A stretch of 64,000 nucleotides of DNA from Adiantum capillus-veneris. Its lineage: Eukaryota; Streptophyta; Polypodiopsida; Polypodiales; Pteridaceae. Positions 47,501 to 59,257 of the stretch are shown piece after piece. Both the position numbers and the translations under genes were made by a program. Location of the stretch: positions 15,251,446-15,315,445 of the forward strand of contig CM043969.1 of the NCBI GenBank assembly GCA_014529385.2. The letters run 5' to 3'. The stretch's first letter is position 1; each line of letters opens with the position of its first letter. The notes under the pieces are model-generated. The model was not told the DNA's origin and searched no databases. It worked only from the letters and a program-made list of their open reading frames with translations.

Positions 47501-48442
47501 TCCCAGTGATGTACAATTGTCGACCTTGTCGACCATTGGCCGATGTGTTTGAGCTTCCGTAATCTTGGAACCGGTTATTAAGATTGTCATAGGAGGCTTG
47601 CCCCATCCAAAATTCAAATTCCAAAGGTGAAAGATGGAGAAAGAGAGACTCTTGTTGGCGGCTTAAATGGTAAGCGACCATACCGAGCATCTGTATACTC
47701 TTGCTCAAAGCGAACAATAAGCCATGCCTTGCTAACAGTTCAAAGTAGCCATGATCATCCTGGAGGTGGATCTATTTCCTGCAAGATGAAAGCATGCATA
47801 TCGCTAAAAAACTCATAATTAAAAAAATGGATCTCAAACCTTAAGATCATGTGTTGTTGATGTTCCTTGCTTGATGTCAAGTATAAGAGAAGCCATGCTT
47901 CGAGTGTATAACATGTGGACCTATCACCATTGTCTTGTAACCTTGCCAAACACCCATACAAGGGCAATGTCGATCTTCCGTGAGTAGAAACTGAAGCCTT
48001 GAAAAATCCCCCGTAGAGGTCGTGTCCTCATCAAGACTTGCATGTTCTTCGGTTGTACTTCTAAAAATTCTGCACCTTGGCCTTGCCGACTGCATTTATT
48101 CGACTTTCATACGAAGGTGCAAGCTTGCCAGCCCTTGGCTTAGAGGTCTCTGCCATGGGAGAAAGCTCTTATGGGAACCATACCATGCAGAGGTTGAGAG
48201 GGTTTTTTTAAAAATATATATAAAAAAATTAAAAAAACTATAACTGTTGCAGCAATGGTCAAGGCAGCTGCCTGCGCGCAAACGATGCAGGAGATGGAGC
48301 TCAAGCAGGGGCTCCTCTCAAGGCGGCTATGTGACAAAAACTGCCCCTTGGGCCATGGCGAAGCCAGCGCGATAGAGAGAGACCAATTTCGTGGAGGTCG
48401 GTTTCGACCGATTGTGGGTGTAAGGGCTCATGCCCGATGTAG

Positions 48443-49641
48443 TGCCGTGGCACGTATATAGTGTGAAATAAAAACATTCACCTCACTTTTCACACTTCTC
48501 GATGCATGGGAAGAAAAACAATAATGTACATATCGTGATATATGCTAAAGCGGCTACTGCAATCGCTATCATGCACATACCTATCTGGGGAGTCGTGGCC
48601 CTGGATGTCGCTCATTTGCGTGATTTTTCAAATGATAAGACGCCTAATTTTGGTTTGACGATGTACATAGGCCAAGTGTTTCATGGTGGCACACTCATCT
48701 CGCCTACAAAGATTGATGCGAACAAAAACTGCCAAAAATAGCAACTAACAGGCGCCGTTGCAGAATTGCATGGAAAGTGACCCAAAATGGTATATTGATG
48801 AAAAATGATGCTTATCTATTCTTTTTATGCTTATGCGAGTGATCACACAAATTTAGGGATTTTCCTGACTCCGTTTGGGATTTTTCGCATCAAAAATGAC
48901 ATTTTTTGGGTTAAAAATGAGCTGAAAATGGCCTAGTTTTGGTCCAAAGTGGCAAAATGGTCCAAAATTTGACACGTTAGCTCATAATTCCATGGGTAAG
49001 AGAGAGAAGGGGGCTTTTTACAGAAAAAACCTGCAATTTATCACTACTGTTCAATAGCTTCCATGGTTGCCCAATCTATGTGTGCTGCAGTCCCTCCTCT
49101 TCGCAATCTTGTATCTGAGCTTGTGAGGGAGTGAATTAGGGTTTCCCCTTATCAAAATGGTGTGTGAGCTTCAATTTAGAAGCTCTTAAATCTCTGCAAA
49201 CTCAGCAAATGGTCGCCATGAAGGTGGAAGCTTGTGTATTCGTTTTAACTGTTTGATGCTACTATTATGTAATTGGGGGCGAGGCTACATGATACCACCA
49301 ACGAGGTTTGGGTTTTGATTGAGAATTGTGCTTGTATGAGCATTGAGGTTTTATGGTTGAACATTTAGTGTTCCTAATTTCTCTTTTAAAGTAAAATTGG
49401 ATGTGATTTGATGGTCCTTTCATCATAATCTCGACTACCAAAACAAGCACGTTCCAAGCACAATAGCAAAGAGGGTTTGTGACATTTTTGTCACGAACGC
49501 TCTTAGAGTTAAAACCATCTTTAGGAAGAGGGTTGGTGATTCTCCATAAACTCTTTTTCATAAAGTGTTTGTGACTCTCATCATGAACTCTCACAGCCAT
49601 AGGTTCCGCACCTTCCCAGCTAGACTGCACACACCCCGACA
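48443..49641 (+). repeat. 5' LTR of gypsy element, about 1.2 kb
   Basis: Starts TGCCGTGGCA, ends CCCCGACA. Related over its length to 35,333-36,329. The start is set by that comparison and could be a few bases off. Confidence 0.7.
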
Positions 49642-49665
49642 TTTTTGGTGAACCTGACACGAAGT
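49642..49665 (+). promoter_or_regulatory. Unusual primer site/leader
   Basis: TTTTTGGTGAACCTGACACG follows the LTR directly and is nearly identical to the leader at 36,330. It starts with a TGG, as primer sites do, but is not the initiator-Met site. I cannot name the tRNA. Confidence 0.5.
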
Positions 49666-50279
49666 TGCTGGGGTGGGAGTTTGTGAATTGATCTAGACAC
49701 TTTGTTAGCCATGGATGAAAATCAAGAGACACCTGGGATGCACTGTGATCCTGTAGTCATGCAGATGTTTGAAGCATTTGCCATGTACATGCAGCAACAA
49801 CAAGCAGCGAAAAGAAGCCAGATTTCAACCACAAATGCACTACAGTCCTTTGTGAAGAGAATTGACCAGTTTGATGGCAAGGACATCACAAAGTATCTAC
49901 GAGATTATATGAAGGAAATGGAGTTGAACCAAGTGTGTGAGGAAGACATGGTTCGAAGTTTTGAGCTAGTTTGTGTCCCAGAGATTAGAGACCGTATTAG
50001 GGCAATTCAAAATGCTCATGGAAGAAATTGGGAGGAATTCAAGCTTGCTCTAAAAGAAGACTACTTTATGGAGTACTCTATAGAGCTTCTCAGAGAGTTT
50101 GAGCAAAGCTATGCTCAACTATCACAAACTGAACAAGCTTCCTTGGATAGGGAGAAGGTAGAACTTTTCCTACAAGCAGCGGGCAAAGAAATTGAAGAAA
50201 AGTTAGAGCTTCTCTTGGAAGACAAAGATGCAGAGCAAGGTTTGAAGACAAGGTGGAATGATGTACAAGATGTAGTGTC

Positions 50280-50507
50280 TGTTAAAGAATATGATGTTAA
50301 AGAATATGTCCATTGTTCTATGAGCGGCCGGACACAGACTATACTATGTTGTAAATATACTTTGGATAATAGTTCAATGTGAAGAAGAGGAGAGCAGCAC
50401 GTTGAATGGCTGCTGCAGGGTAACGATTGTGTGTGTGTGTCTTGATGTGTGTTGGTGTGTGTGTGTAGTCTTCTTTTCTACCTTCTCCATCACCTGTGCA
50501 CTCTACA
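50280..50507 (+). repeat. 5' LTR of nested copia
   Basis: 228 bp. Begins with a doubled AAAGAATATGATGTT-type phrase and contains a GT microsatellite. Confidence 0.95.
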
Positions 50508-50510
50508 AAG

Positions 50511-50522
50511 TGGTATCAGAGC
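50511..50522 (+). promoter_or_regulatory. Primer binding site of nested copia
   Basis: TGGTATCAGAGC, exact initiator-Met tRNA primer site, three bases after the LTR. Confidence 0.93.
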
Positions 50523-51407
50523 TCAGTTTAAGGAGCTACAGTCAATACACAGATTTCCGCAGCTCTGGAAAACAGCAAAAAAGAGAGGTTTTTTGGTCAT
50601 AACTCCCTCACCCGAACTCGGAATACAGTGATCCAGGAGTCCATCTTTATGTTTTTGAGTATTTTGGACGCATTTGCATACTCATATTTACCAAAATCTA
50701 CAATTTTCTGTAGCAAACAGGCAGCTCACACAAGCATAGGAGATTTCCAGTTTTGCACTCGACAATAGATTTATAGGTTACAGGTGAAGAATTCAACATT
50801 TACACAGGTTTTGGAGAGCGACATAAAGCTTTTGCATCATGTCATTGTGTTGTCAAAGATTATATTTGGTTGTTGTGGGTCCGTTACGGACAACCGCCTA
50901 TGTAAGGTTTTGGGAAGAAGTTGAGGCAATTATATTGTCAGATTGAGTACTTTGTGGTTATGTATGTATATGCGGTTAATGTATTTTGGAAAACTGCAGC
51001 CTTTGTGAGGGTCGAGTGAGGTTTTTTGAAGCCTTGCCATGGGAGCTTTGGTACCTTGGCAAGGTGGATTAGGTACTGGAGCGAACCCTCGACTGGCCCC
51101 GTGAAAGACCTCATATGTCGTTTACGACTATGGGAAGAAGGTGGATGTATGGATATGTGGTACATGACAGCGTATGGATTGCATTTGCATACAAGTCCAT
51201 GTGGACATTGTTTTGGAGTATTTATGTATAGTATTGAGTCAGTCTGTGGCAAAGTGAGTTAGTGGATTTTCCCTTGGTAGTGAGAGATTTTCTGTCAGTG
51301 TTTATGAGCACTTTGATTGAGATTGTCACTTGAGATATTGTCCAAATACAAACGGAACTCTGCCGAAATTTTATCAAAATCCTTTGGAAGAAATTGAGAG
51401 AGTGAAG

Positions 51408-52330
51408 ATGACAGAAAGTTCAACTCAAGTCACACAGATTGTTGGAGAGAAGCTGACCAGAGAGAACTACAGCATATGGTCTTACAGAATGGAGAAATTT
51501 ATCATGGGCAAAGGTTTATGGGACTACATTACAGGTGAACAAGAGTGTCCTACGGTTGGCTTGGAACCAAATAGAGAGAATGTTGAAGCACATAAAACAT
51601 GGCAAGCAGGAGTAGAAGCTTAAAAGAAGTGGATCGAGAATTCAAGGAAAGCGATGCATTGGATTTCACTATGCATTAGTGACTTCTTTATACCACATGT
51701 AAAGAAGGCTCAATCTCCAAAGGAAGCATGGACAGCTCCAATACAGAACCACGAAAAGTTCACTTGAAGCAAAGATTACATTGTGTATGGCGAGGAAATA
51801 GATCCATATCAGATTATGTGACAGAGATAAAGCAAATATAGGAAGATCTTGCGAGAATTAATGTTGAAGTTCCAGATGATGACTTAGTTTCAGTGATATT
51901 GAATGGTTTGGAACTGGAATACAAGTTAGTGGATACATCTATATCTGTTCGAGGACACATGCCTGATTTTGAAGAGTTAGTAAACCTTTGTTTGCAAGAA
52001 GAGGTGAAGTTAGGCAAGTCAGGTCCTTCTACATCAAATAACAATTCCAGAGATCAGGTTTTTTTCTCTAGAGGTCGTGGAAACAATAGAGGTGGACGAG
52101 GAAACTATGGTCGTGGAAACAATGCTGGAAGAAGTCAATGACAAAACCAACAAAGTCAAAGTTACAATGATTACAGCCAAAGAGGCAGGGGGAGAGCCCG
52201 ACCTCGTGGACGTGGAGGTGGACAATTTGTACATCCTCAAAGAGATGGATATTGTAACAGATGTGGCATATATGGTCACTTTGAAAGAGAATGTTACACA
52301 AGGCTAAATCAAAATCGTGATCGTGGTGGA
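51408..52330 (+). pseudogene. Nested copia gag
   Basis: The ATG at 51,408 opens a typical copia gag (LTRENYSIWSYRMEKFIMGK, GLWDYITGEQECP). A TAA near 51,622 and frame changes up to about 51,890 break the UBN2 part. The Gly/Arg-rich segment with repeated RGRGNNRGG-type units follows, and a perfect CX2CX4HX4C knuckle (CNRCGIYGHFEREC) sits at 52,253-52,294. Gag packages the element RNA. Confidence 0.88.
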
Positions 52331-53935
52331 AGAGGCCGAGGTTATGGCAGACATGGAGGAAACTTTGTTGGATACAATCCTCATGATCAAAATATATATG
52401 ACAATAGATCGAGTGGACATTTATTTCCTATGGAGCATGTTGTTGGAAGCATGGTGGAGCCACATCATACAGATGATTGGTATTTCGATAGTGGTGCCAC
52501 AAATCATATGACATATCATGGTGAATGGTTTGACAGAAAAGAGAAGTTAGAAGAGGATGAGTTTGTCGCTATAGGTGATGATACTATGCATCGGATTACG
52601 CATGTTGGTTCAGTTCCATTGCTCGAAAAAGACGGGACATACAACACATTAGGAGATGTTCCATATGTGCCTTCAATCACAAATAATTTAGCATCAGTTG
52701 GACAAATGACAGATCAAGGGTTGCAAGTACGTTTTAATCGTTATGGCTGCTTCATAGAGGAGTTTCACAAAGGCAAACCAGACAAGATATTGGCACGTGG
52801 AAGAAAGAAAGGTCGCTTGTTCTCATTGGAAGCTGGAGATCCATGTTTACACAGCGGTATGTATGCAAACAAATCAACCACTCAAGATGATTGGGCAGAG
52901 TTATGGCATAAGAGGATTGGTCATGTCAATTTTAGAAGACTAAAGCATATGCAATCAAATCAAATTGTACATGGATTACCAAAGTTTGGCAGATTGAATT
53001 TTGATCATGTTTATGAAGCTTGTCAATTCAGAAAGCAATCTCGTTTACCATTTCCAAAGAGGGGGAGAATTAGCCAAAGTCCTTTGGAAATTGTTCATTC
53101 AGATATTTGAGGACCTTGTGATCATGCTACCACAAATGGTTGTCGATATTTTATCACATTCACGGATGATTACAGCAGAATGACATGGGTTTACTTTCTA
53201 AAGGCAAAGTCAGAGGAATTTGAGGTATTCTTGGAGTTCAAAGTTATGGTAATTGAGAAAGAGAATGGTTGTCAAATTAAATGCCTAGGTACAGATGGAG
53301 GGGGAGAGTACATGTCACACAGTTTTGATGATTACTTACGTGAACAAGAAATAAGAAGACATATTACTTGCAGATACACACCACAACAAAATGGAGTTGT
53401 TGAGAGAAAGAATAGAGTCATAGCAGAGATTGTAAGAGCCATGATGAATGAGATGAATATGCCATTAACATATTGGGCTGAAGCAGTTCATACAGCAATA
53501 CACATTATGAATCGAACACCAGTAGCTGCCATTCATGAAATTTCACCTTATGAGAGACTTTATGGGATCAAGCCAACAGTTTCCTACATGAAAGTTTTTG
53601 GATGTGTTTGCTATGTTCATGTGCCAAATGAAGCAAGAAAGAAGATGGAGCCAAAGGCAGTGAAGTGTATATTCTTGGGCTACCCAGTTGAAAAGAAAGG
53701 TTACAAGTGCTATGATCCTACGACAAGACAAGTTTATGTCAGTAGAGATGTCAGATTTTGTGAGCATGAACCATGGTATAAACCAAAGCGAGTGATGATA
53801 GAAGATGAGTATGAAGAGCAAGAGAATGTGCGTCATGTTTTTTATAAGCCAGGACCATCAACAAGAACTATTTCCGGACCACATATGGCAGAGGAGAGTA
53901 CAGGAAGTGTCAACCCATGGAGCGGTCATTTGTGA
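52331..53935 (+). pseudogene. Nested copia protease and integrase
   Basis: Protease: DDWYFDSGATNHMTYHGEW, active Asp-Ser-Gly at 52,487-52,495. Then the GAG-pre-integrase stretch ELWHKRIGHVNFRRLKHM and the start of the integrase core. A TGA at 53,108-53,110 sits inside the conserved HSD-x-GP motif. The next frame (53,180-53,935) carries GTDGGGEYMSHSFDDYL, QQNGVVERKNRVIAEIV and the C-terminal CIFLGYPVEKKGYKCYD. Apart from the TGA and one frame change the region reads cleanly. Confidence 0.92.
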
Positions 53936-54144
53936 GATAAGAAGCAAGACGAGAAAGGCAAGAAGAAAGTGGTTGAGGAGAGTTCTGGAGATGAAAGCCT
54001 CGATGAAGAGAATGGTTCACCACATTTGAGGACAACTGGCAGTAAGCATGCTGAGAAATATGTACCCCCATATGCAAGAGTTGAAGAGAGGAGTGCACCA
54101 CAGTTGAGAAGATCAGAGAGGGTGCGTTATCCAGTTGTGATAGA

Positions 54145-55764
54145 TTGACATACAACGGTTACATGCGTACACATTATGCATACATGGTTTCACGTGTGCA
54201 ACATAAAGAGCCTACATGTTTTCAAGAGGCAATTGGAAAATCAGAATGGGAGTCAGCTACGGATGATGAGATGGATGCTCTTGTGAAGAATGACACTTGG
54301 GATTTGGTTCGCTTGCCAAGTGGAAAGAAAGCAATTGGTTCAAAATGGGTATACAAAGTTAAGTGCAAGTCAGATGGTAGTGTGGAAAGATATAAAGCGA
54401 GGCTTGTTGCTAAATGTTATGCATAAACAAAAGGTCTTGATTATGATGAGACATTTAGTCCAGTTGCAAAGATGACAATAGCAAGATTGGTGATAGCAAT
54501 GGCAAGTATGTTCGGTTGGAAGTTACGACAAATGGATGTCGATAATGCATTCTTGAATGGTGACTTGGAAGAAGAAGTTTATATGATACAGCCAGAGGGT
54601 TATCAACATCTAGAGTTTCCATATTATGTGTGTAAGTTGAAGAAAGCATTGTATGGTTTGAAGCAAGCATATAGAGCTTGGTGTGAAAAGATAACCAGAT
54701 TCTTGAAGAAGATTGAATTTAAACAGTCTACTGCTGATCACTCATTGTTTTTGAAGCATGTTGATGGAAAGATCGTCGTTATTGTTATCTATGTTGATGA
54801 CTTGATTCTCACTGGAAGTCATGATGAGCAAATTTTGCATGTCAAGAAGAGTTTGTTGAGAGAATTCAACATGAAGGACCTTGGTGAGTTGAGATATTTT
54901 TTGGGAATTGAAATTGTCGACACTTTATCAGGAATTTGGATGATACAAAGACAATACGCGTTGGATATGCTTGAGAAGTATGGAATGACAACGTGCAAAC
55001 CGGTTGATACACCTCTTGATCAAAATGTGAAGTTGATTGATGATGGACATTACATTGAGGATGTCACTATGTATCGCAAGATGGTTGGAAGTCTTATTTA
55101 CTTGACAGTAACAAGGACAGATTTGAGTTATGCAGTGGGTTTTGTGAGTCAATTCATGCAAAAGCCATGTAAAAGTCATCTTGATGCAGTGAGACGGATT
55201 ATGAGATATGTGAAAGCCACTATTAGTTATACAATGTTTTATGAAAAGAATGGGAAGCTTTGTCTTTACAGTTACACAGATGCAGATTGGGCAGGAGGTT
55301 TTATGGATAGAAGATCTACAAGTGGTTATGTATTTTCCATTGGCAATGGTATGATAAGTTCGAGTAGGAGGAAGCAATCAACTATAGCATTATCAAGTAC
55401 AGAAGCTGAATATCGTGGAGCAGCTTTGGCGGCATGTGAAGAGTCATGGTTGAGAATACTTATGGTAGACTTTGGTTTTGACAATCTTGACAGTGTCATT
55501 ATATATTGTGGCAATATTAGCAGCATCATGTTGGCAAAGAATCAAGTTTACCATGCTCGCACCAAACACATTGAAGTACATTATCACTTCATTAGAGAAA
55601 AAGCTTTGGCAGGTGAGATTGATTTGGTGTATGTGAAGACAAATGATCAAGTTGCGGCGGATATATTTACAAAAGCTCTTGGAAAGGAGAAGTTTTGCTA
55701 CTTTCGTGAAGCATTAGGAATCCATCATATGAAAGCTAATTCTGAGCTTGAGGGGGAGTGTTAA
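54145..55764 (+). pseudogene. Nested copia reverse transcriptase and RNase H
   Basis: 54,145-54,426 encodes the RT start (KKAIGSKWVYKVK, RYKARLVAKCYA) and ends in a TAA where a Gln codon is usual. The frame then stays open for 430 codons: QMDVDNAFLNGDLEEEVYM, the YVDD box at 54,790-54,801, ALYGLKQAYRAW, then RNase H with YTDADWAGGFMDRRSTSGY, STEAEYRGAALAACE, KHIEVHYHFIREKAL and ADIFTKALGKEKF. One stop codon therefore separates it from an open frame. It ends just before the purine tract. Confidence 0.94.
55750..55758 (+). promoter_or_regulatory. Polypurine tract of nested copia
   Basis: GAGGGGGAG directly precedes the 3' LTR and overlaps the last codons of the polyprotein. Confidence 0.88.
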
Positions 55765-55980
55765 AGAATATGATGTTAAAGAATATGTCTGTTGTGCTAT
55801 GAGCGACCGGACACTGACTATACTATGTTGTAAATATACTTTGGATAATAGTTCAATGTGAAGAAGAGGAGAGCAGCACATTGAATGGCTGCTGCAGGGT
55901 AACGATTGTGTGTGTGTGTGTGTGGATGTGTGTGTGTGTAGTCTTCTTTTCTACCTTCTCCATCACCTGTGCACTCTACA
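55759..55980 (+). repeat. 3' LTR of nested copia
   Basis: 222 bp. Same ends as 50,280-50,507; the GT microsatellite is shorter and altered. Confidence 0.95.
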
Positions 55981-56487
55981 GTCTCCCTGTTGGCAAAAAG
56001 ACAACACAGAAGAGACAAGATGGTGGTGAAAAATGGTGCTCCAATTCCTGCTATTACTGAGAAGCAGCCAAAACCTGCTATTGTAGCTTGTAAGGATGAT
56101 GGGTCTATTCTTGAAGAACTTGTGAAGGGCATACACAAGCTGAAATTAAAGCCAACAAGGCTTGAAGAAAAGGGGCAAACATCTGGAGAGTCATCAAGTC
56201 AAAGACCTCAAAACAGAGAGGGATTTGTAAATAGGTGCATCTGGTGTGACAACCCAGACCATCCAAGAAGGGACTATGAAAGCTTCAAAGATGCCTTGGG
56301 TAAATATCTTGTCTTCTTCAAAGAAGGGAAGATACATCTTAGTGAAATAGGGAAGCCCTTGGCGACAAACTTTGGCAGAGGAGGGATGAAAAAACTAGTT
56401 GAGGACATGGAAACCATTCATGCTATCTCAATGGTTAAAGCAGCAGCATTTGGCTTAAAGGCTGGTCAAGTCATGCTGAAGACGTGA

Positions 56488-57740
56488 GTGAGGATGGTGA
56501 AGATGTCTGGTCATCTGCGATGGAGTTAGATATGAAGGGAAATTTGACTAAAAAAGTCTTACATGAAGCAAGAGATTGTATCCGTCTTGAGATTGGGTAG
56601 AATGAACCTGTAGATGCCTTGGCAGTGCATGCCTACATTGCAAAGTGTCGAGGAAACAAGGCACTTGTTGAAGAAAAACGCAGGATAGAAAATGGGGATG
56701 AAGGCCCCTCAAAGAGGGCTACTAGAGGTGGAGGGAGAAAGGATCCGAGTCCCTCTCAAGAGCCCATGGCAAGGGAGCCTCCATCACAAGAAGTACCAAT
56801 GGGAGACGCTGCACCAAAGGAGAAGCAAGATAAAGAAAAGAGCAAGGAAAAAAGCCCATTATACAAGCTACAATCAGATATTGAAGGTGCCACAGATTTA
56901 AAGAAAGTTTTAGAGGAAAGGATCTTAAATAGCAAGGTGGAGTTTACATTGGGAGAAGTCCTTGGCATTGCAAAAAGAGAGTTCCACGAGGAAATCATTG
57001 ATATCATAAGAAGGAAGCGACAAGCTTTAATGGAGTCTATCCAATCAGAGGCTGAAGAGAGTGCTTCAAAGACACATGTGATACAAGTACAACAAACATA
57101 TGAAGAAGAGAATTTTGTAAGCTGCTATCAATCTTCGGGCGGCAGAAATAGGTATGTTAAATCTGAAGATGAAGATGAAGACGAAGCCACTCATAAGAGC
57201 CACTATTCTAGAAACCATTGGGCAAGGGCTACAACAGAAACCTTGGTTAAGGTGGAAGATCTTGAGGAGACTTATGTGGCCTTGATAGACCATGGTTCGG
57301 AGATTAACCTCATGTCCAAGAGTCTCTATATGAAGGGAAAGTGGCCAATTGATACTGACCATGGGTGGATGATTAGGGCTGCAAACAACTCATCCGGAAA
57401 TCTCTATGGTTCTTGTCCAAATGTTAATGTAACCATTGGGGATGTGAAAGGTGAGCAAAATTTCTTTGTTCAAGAGATGTCAAGCTATCATCTAATCCTT
57501 GGACAACCATACATCACCGCAGTGTGAATGGAGACAAAAGTGTTGGATGATGGATCTACCTATGCCAGGGTCAAAAGCAAAGATGGAAAACGAGCTGTTC
57601 AATTCTTGATAATTTGCGTTGACCATGAGCGAAATCGTGATAGCTTAAGGGACCATTCTCTTCCAAAACCAAGCAAGGAGTTTCGAGATCAAAGGGAGAT
57701 GAGGGGTTTTGCCCGAGTACCATTGTAAAGTGGGAGTGCA
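56488..57740 (+). pseudogene. Gypsy linker and protease
   Basis: Open from about 56,619 to a TGA at 57,525-57,527, with a TAG near 56,599 upstream. A Lys/Glu-rich linker (KEKQDKEKSKEKSPLYKLQS) leads to a protease-like domain, TYVALIDHGSEINLMSKSLY. The active-site loop reads D-H-G-S where D-S/T-G is normal, so it may be inactive. The YHLILGQPYI stretch is the usual ILG motif of retropepsins. The same frame continues past the TGA to 57,728. Confidence 0.85.
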
Positions 57741-59250
57741 GTGGTACAGAAAGAAAAGGTTCTCACTTGATCCGAAGGGAGACGAAGCTTTTTCTAAAGG
57801 TACCCTAGTAGCAAAGGATGGATCAGTATCTTTCACAATGCTTGGAGATTTAAAGAAAGGACAAAAACAATATGTAAATAGAGTACAGAGAAAATACAAA
57901 AACCATAATTTGCTAGATGAAGACGAGAACATTTCAGGTGTTTTTGAGGAGGTTTATTTTGTAGATACTATGGGTGATCTCAATGCTATAACAAGTTCTA
58001 GTTTTCAACAAGGAAATGACCTTGTAAAAGTAGCTTCTATGGACATGTATAGAATCGTTGAGTCTTTCAAAGATGAGGAGTTCTTCAATGTGCAAAAATA
58101 TCTAGAAGTGCGAGTGGAGACGAAGTACAAAACTATAGCAACGAAGGTGAAACTAGTGGCATTGCCTTTGCCTACATATTGCAAGGAAATGATGGATCAT
58201 GCTTCTTTGCAACCTAGTCTCCGAGATCCAAAAAGAATTGGACACAAGTTTACGCAAGAGTCATTGAAGATGTTAAAAGTTGGAGGCAATGACTCCTTGA
58301 CAGATATTGAAAGAAAATGCTTTGAACAGACACTCTCTAAACATGGAAAAGATTTTGCATTTGAGCCGCATGAGATAGGGTGTGTGGATTTATATATAGT
58401 CGAACCAATGGTAATATTCACTATATCTCATGTGCCTTAGAATCTACGAACAATTCTAGTGCCAAAAGCACTCTTGCCAAAGCTTATAGATTTACTCAAT
58501 GAAAAGATAAAGATAGGGATTTTGGAGCCTTCATGTGCCCCCTACTCAAGCAGATGGTTCACAGTACCAAAGAAAAATGGAGCTCTACGCTTCATTCAAG
58601 ACATGCAGCCTGTCAACAAAGTCACAATTAGGAATATGGGTACATGGCCAATTGTAGATGAGTTGCAGAAGCATTTGCAGGAAGGGCAATATATTCTATG
58701 GGGGATTTGTACTCAGGGTATGATCAGTTCCAACTAGCAATGGAAAGCAGGGACTTGACTACCATGAGAACACCCTTGGGTTTGGTAAGGATGTGCACCT
58801 TACCGTAGGGAGCAACCAACTCGGTTGCGCACATGATGAACGGTATGAACAAAGTCCTTCGTGACTTCATACCTCAAATTACAATGCCTTTTCTTGATGA
58901 CGTTCCAATCAAAGGATGCGACTTAGCTAAAAACGATGAGGCTCTAGATTCAAGGGGGTGCGGTAAATATGTAGCAAACCACATCAATGATTGTTGTGAT
59001 AGAATTTTAACAAGGCTGGAAGAAGTGAACCTTACATTATCTGGGCAAAAGTCAGTGTTTGGGGTTGCATAAATATTGATAGTGGGACATCGTTGTAATC
59101 CTCATGGCCGCCGACCTTGTCCAACTAAAGTGGATGCAATATAGAGGATGAAGGAAGTATGCGTAAATATCACAGAGGTGAGAAGGTTTCTAGGTGCATG
59201 TGTCTTCTATCTCATATGGATTCCACATTATGCACATGTTGCAGATCCTC
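57709..59250 (+). pseudogene. Gypsy reverse transcriptase (frame-broken)
   Basis: 57,709-58,440 is an N-terminal region with no named domain, ending in a TAG at about 58,438. 58,459-58,737 has the RT fingers: SSRWFTVPKKNGALRFIQDM and QPVNKVTIRNMGTWPIVDE. After a frame change 58,833-59,072 has MNKVLRDFIPQITMPFLDD with FLDD at 58,890-58,901. The tail is degraded to 59,250. The GALRFIQDMQ form is distinct from the chromovirus ([10 protein letters not shown]) and marks another gypsy lineage. Confidence 0.88.
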
Positions 59251-59257
59251 TTTATAA

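Larger units (their letters stand above)
43404..48420 (-). mobile_element. Second, diverged LARD copy, 5' end lost
   Basis: A 145-bp LTR (43,404-43,548) ends CCTGACA and is followed by the same purine tract and the GCGTTTTCGTCC block as the nested LARD. Long collinear blocks then match 17.3-20.3 kb, including the hairpin and the CATACTAAAAAATG and GACTCACGAG phrases. It has an extra tract near 46,450-46,600 absent from the first copy. The right part (about 46.8-48.4 kb) is only weakly comparable and no second LTR is present. The copy probably lost its 5' end where the gypsy LTR now begins. No open frame reaches 100 codons. Confidence 0.82.
50280..55980 (+). mobile_element. Ty1/copia LTR retrotransposon nested in gypsy gag
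   Basis: LTRs 50,280-50,507 (228 bp) and 55,759-55,980 (222 bp), TGTTAAAG to CTCTACA, differing by a few substitutions and by length in a GT microsatellite. The target duplication is GTGTC (50,275-50,279) and GTCTC (55,981-55,985), one base changed. It has a perfect primer site, a purine tract, and all copia domains in order. There are only a few stops and frameshifts, so this is the youngest-looking retroelement in the window, though not intact. Confidence 0.95.
49711..56487 (+). pseudogene. Gypsy gag, interrupted by a copia insertion
   Basis: 5' part 49,711-50,279: an ATG 70 bp after the LTR, then a helix-rich gag (ALQSFVKRIDQFDGKDITKY, LRDYMKEMELNQV). 3' part 55,986-56,487: a knuckle-like CIWCDNPDHPRRDY in which the last zinc ligand is Tyr instead of Cys, then KYLVFFKEGKIHL. 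The two parts are in the same frame once the copia element and one copy of its target duplication are taken out, so gag was open when the copia arrived. After 56,480 the reading continues one frame over to about 56,600, so at least one later frameshift exists. It would form the particle shell. Confidence 0.82.
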
